Origin: CAVORB01 sp963736235
GTDB lineage: Bacteria > Pseudomonadota > Gammaproteobacteria > Chromatiales > Chromatiaceae
NCBI GenBank assembly: GCA_963736235.1
Contig: CAVTOR010000023.1
Span: 1 to 64,000, forward strand
Reading direction: 5' to 3'
Length of the DNA: 64,000 nt
In this document: piece by piece, positions 61,368-64,000 of the stretch
How positions within the stretch are numbered: the first letter of the stretch is position 1
How the letters are laid out: each line of letters begins with the position of its first letter
Translations under genes and position numbers: made by a program
Notes under the pieces: model-generated
Database searches by the model: none
Seen by the model: the letters and a program-made list of their open reading frames with translations, nothing else
What the model was told of the DNA's origin: nothing

Positions 61368-63949
61368 GTGGTTGAGCCCCAGATCCTGCTAGATGCCGAA
61401 GCCGCGCCCGCTGACACGCGGACTTCGAGCCGCTGCTTCCATTGCGGACTGCCGCTAACCGCATCCTCGCGGATCGGCGCCGCCATCGAGGGTCGGCAGC
61501 GGGATTTCTGTTGCACCGGCTGCAAGTCGGTATGCCAGGCCATCTTCTCCGCCGGCCTCGAAGGCTTCTACAAGCGGACGCCGGAGGGCGAGATCCTCGG
61601 CCCGCCTCCGGAACCCCCGAAAGATCTCGCCCTCTATGACATCGACGAGGTCCAGGAGGAGTTCGTCGACGTTCTCGGCGAGACCCGTGAGATCAACCTG
61701 CTGGTGGAGGGCATCCACTGCGCCGCCTGCGTCTGGCTGATCGAGAACAGCCTGCAGGCGATGCCTGGGGTGGAAGAGGCGCGGGTGAACCTTACCGGCC
61801 GCCGCCTCAAGCTCAAGTGGGACAACGGGCGCCTCCAGCTGTCCCAGGCGTTGCGGCGTCTGGGCGACATCGGCTACGCGGCCGTGCCCTTCGACCCAGA
61901 TGCGGCGGAAGGCTCCCTGCAGCGCGAAAACCGCCGGCTGCTGTATCGCATGGCATTCGCCGGGTTTGCCATGATGAACCTGCTGTGGATCTCGATTGCC
62001 CTCTACAGCGGCGCGGACCAGGGCGAGTTCCGAGGCATGTTTCATTGGATCGGGTTCGCCATCGCCACGCCGACGCTGCTGTACTCCGGCTACCCCTTCT
62101 ACCGGGGTGCATGGTCGGGTCTTCGCAGCCTGCATCTGGGGATGGACCTGCCGATCGCCATCGGCGCGTCCATCACCTACCTCTACTCGCTCTACGTTAC
62201 GATCACCGGCAGCGGTGAGGTCTACTGGGACACGGTGGTCAATTTCCTGTTCGTGATACTGGTCGGGCGCTTCCTGGAGGCGGCCTCGAAACGCCGGGCG
62301 GTGGCCTCCACCCAGCGGTTGCTCGACCTGCAGCCCAAGGTGGCGACCGTGATGCGCGCGGGGGAAGAGGTGGTCGTGCCCATCCGCGCGGTCAAGCCGG
62401 GGAAACCGTCCTGGTGCGGCCGGGCGAGAAGGTTCCGGTGGACGGCAGGATACTGGACGGCGAGAGCAGTATTGACGAGTCCATGCTCACCGGGGAGTCG
62501 GATCCGGTGCGCAAGCGTGGCGGGGACCCCGTGTCCGCCGGCACGCTCAACGGGCCAGGCGCCCTGCGTGTGCAGGTGGTAGGGTTGCTAAAGGACACCG
62601 CGCTCGGACGCATCATCAAGCTGGTGGAGGACGCCCAGGCCAGCAAGGCACCCATTCAGTGCCTCGCCGATCGGGTGGTGCCCTGGTTCGTTGCGGTCAC
62701 GCTGGCGTTGGCGACTCTGACCTTCCTGTGGTGGGTGCGAAGCGATTTCGAGACGGCGCTCATGGCCGCCACCGCGGTCCTCATCATCACTTGCCCTTGC
62801 GCCTTTGGTCTGGCCACCCCCATGGCCATCGCCGTCGCCTCCGGACTCGGCGCCAGGAATGGGATCCTGGTCAAGAACGGCGCGGTGTTGGAGCGCCTGT
62901 CCACCATCGATCACATTGTGTTCGACAAGACCGGGACCCTGACTGAAGGCCGCCCCGCAGTAACTTGCGTCTTCCCATCTACGCGAACCAATGCGACCGA
63001 GGGCCAGGAGCGGATCGCTGACCGCGACGATAGCCCCCGGCTGGCGCGAGAGGATCTCGGTGATCGGGAGCGGGCGCAGCTCGCCATGGTCGGGGCGCTA
63101 GAGCGATTCTCCGAGCACCCGGTGGCCTCGGCAGTGTTGGATCTCTGCCGCGCGCTAAAGCTGGTCATGGGAGAACGACGGGTGGGGGCGGTCAAGGTCC
63201 GGCCCGGTCTAGGCATCCTCGGCCGGGTCGATGGCGAGCCCGTGTTGGCCGGCACGGCAGAATGGCTGCGCCAGAACGGGATCCCTCACGATCTCGCTCT
63301 GGCGCGGCGCGCGCGGGAGATCGAGCGGGATGGCGGGAGCGCGCTTCATGTGGCGATCGGCGGCATCGAGGTGCTGCTGCTCTGTATCGAAGACCGCTTG
63401 CGGGATGACGCCAGGGGAGTGGTCGAGCGCCTGAAGGGAGAGGGGATTCGCGTCACGATGCTCACCGGTGATCGTCGCGGCGCCGCGCAACGCATTGCCG
63501 GGCTTCTGGGCGGGGTAGAGGTGATCGCCGAGGTCCTGCCCGAGGACAAGGACCGCGTCGTCGCCGGGCTGCAGCGCGACGGCGGACGGGTTGCCATGGT
63601 GGGCGACGGGGTGAACGACGCGCCCGCCCTGGTGAGGGCGGACGTGGGTATAGCCATGGGCAGCGGGACCGACGTCTCCATCGCAAGCGCGGACATCGTG
63701 CTCATGCGCGGGGAGCTCGAGCAGGTCCGAGAGGCCGCGGCGCTGTCGCGCCGCACGCTCAGCACCATACGCCAGAATATCGGCATCTCCATTACCTATA
63801 ATCTGATTATGGTGCCGCTCGCGATGGCGGCCCTGGTCACGCCGTTGGTGGCCGCGGTGTCCATGCCGTTGAGCTCGCTCGCCGTCATCGGTAACTCGGC
63901 CCGCATCCGCAGCCTGTTCGGCGGCGGCCGATCCAGCCGAACACCCTAG
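61368..63949 (+). pseudogene. ccoI: Copper P-type ATPase CcoI (FixI), one missing base
   Basis: About 860 residues if corrected. N-terminal cysteine-rich segment (RCFHCGLPL, FCCTGCKSV), a heavy-metal-binding domain (LVEGIHCAACVWLIENSL), P-type ATPase helices, the ion site CPCAFGLATP, the phosphorylation site DKTGTLTEGRP, HPVASAV, and the hinge MVGDGVNDAPAL. It exports Cu to build the CcoN copper site. At 62398-62402 the run reads CCGGGGAAACC; one more G would restore KPGETVLVRPGEKVPVDG, so the frameshift sits in a homopolymer and is probably an error. GTG start at 61368. Confidence 0.92.
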
Positions 63950-63958
63950 CGAGAACCC

Positions 63959-64000
63959 ATGGAAGTTATCTACGGCCTCATTCCCGGCATGCTCGTACTC
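63959..64000 (+). CDS. ccoS: cbb3 assembly protein CcoS, 5' end only
   Basis: Starts ATG at 63959, 9 bp after the ccoI stop, and reads MEVIYGLIPGMLVL before the window ends. The hydrophobic start and the position after ccoI match CcoS, a short membrane protein needed for cofactor insertion. The 3' end lies outside the window. Confidence 0.7.
   Translation, partial: MEVIYGLIPGMLVL

Overview
The window is high-GC DNA from a gammaproteobacterium, most likely a sulfur-oxidising member of the Chromatiales or a near relative. The evidence is the surE-pcm-yqaA-nlpD-rpoS and pyrG-kdsA-eno-ftsB-ispD-ispF-truD core blocks, the methyltransferase-rnhA-dnaQ order, a Gly/Trp/Tyr-rich sulfur-globule-type protein, an Fnr regulator and a complete cbb3 oxidase locus. 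The assignment is inferred from gene content, not from a marker-gene tree.

Layout. Positions 1-7768 are the right part of a decayed integrative element beside a tRNA-Val(CAC) gene. It holds a frameshifted primase/helicase, fragments of a PKD-repeat protein and a lipoprotein, one ISAs1-type insertion sequence (copy 1), an excisionase-like gene and a tyrosine integrase. Next come a DUF2189 protein, a norE/norF-like pair, an epsL-like outer-membrane protein and IS copy 2, which has a clean 10-bp target duplication. Then follow a Fur-box-controlled fbpABC iron transporter (minus strand), sufBCD-sufT, and a broken fadL.

24117-30601 carries four codirectional genes: a methyltransferase, a double-kinase hybrid sensor, a receiver-kinase and a receiver protein. 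This is the layout of the Ralstonia phcBSRQ quorum-sensing operon (3-hydroxy fatty acid methyl ester signalling), and it is the most interesting locus here. After it come a DUF2237 gene, an L,D-transpeptidase, the yafS-like/rnhA/dnaQ block, an eight-gene Mrp-type cation/proton antiporter operon (minus strand) with an nhaD relic upstream, fnr and the sulfur-globule gene. The core metabolism block runs from 43757 to 50303, the rpoS block from 51199 to 55176, and ccoNOQP-(small membrane protein)-ccoG-ccoH-ccoI-ccoS fills the rest, with ccoS cut by the window edge.

The genes fit a facultatively microaerobic sulfur oxidiser: Fnr and a probable Fnr box upstream of ccoN tie the high-affinity oxidase to oxygen supply, Suf and Fbp support Fe-S and haem enzymes, and Mrp handles sodium and pH. 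A caution applies throughout. Several indispensable genes (rpoS, ccoO, ccoP, ccoI) and some accessory genes carry single-base frameshifts, several at homopolymers. Many apparent pseudogenes may therefore be sequencing errors. Exceptions are the insertion sequence, whose frameshift sits on a canonical A AAA AAG slippery heptamer in both copies, and the nhaD and PKD relics, which carry in-frame stops.
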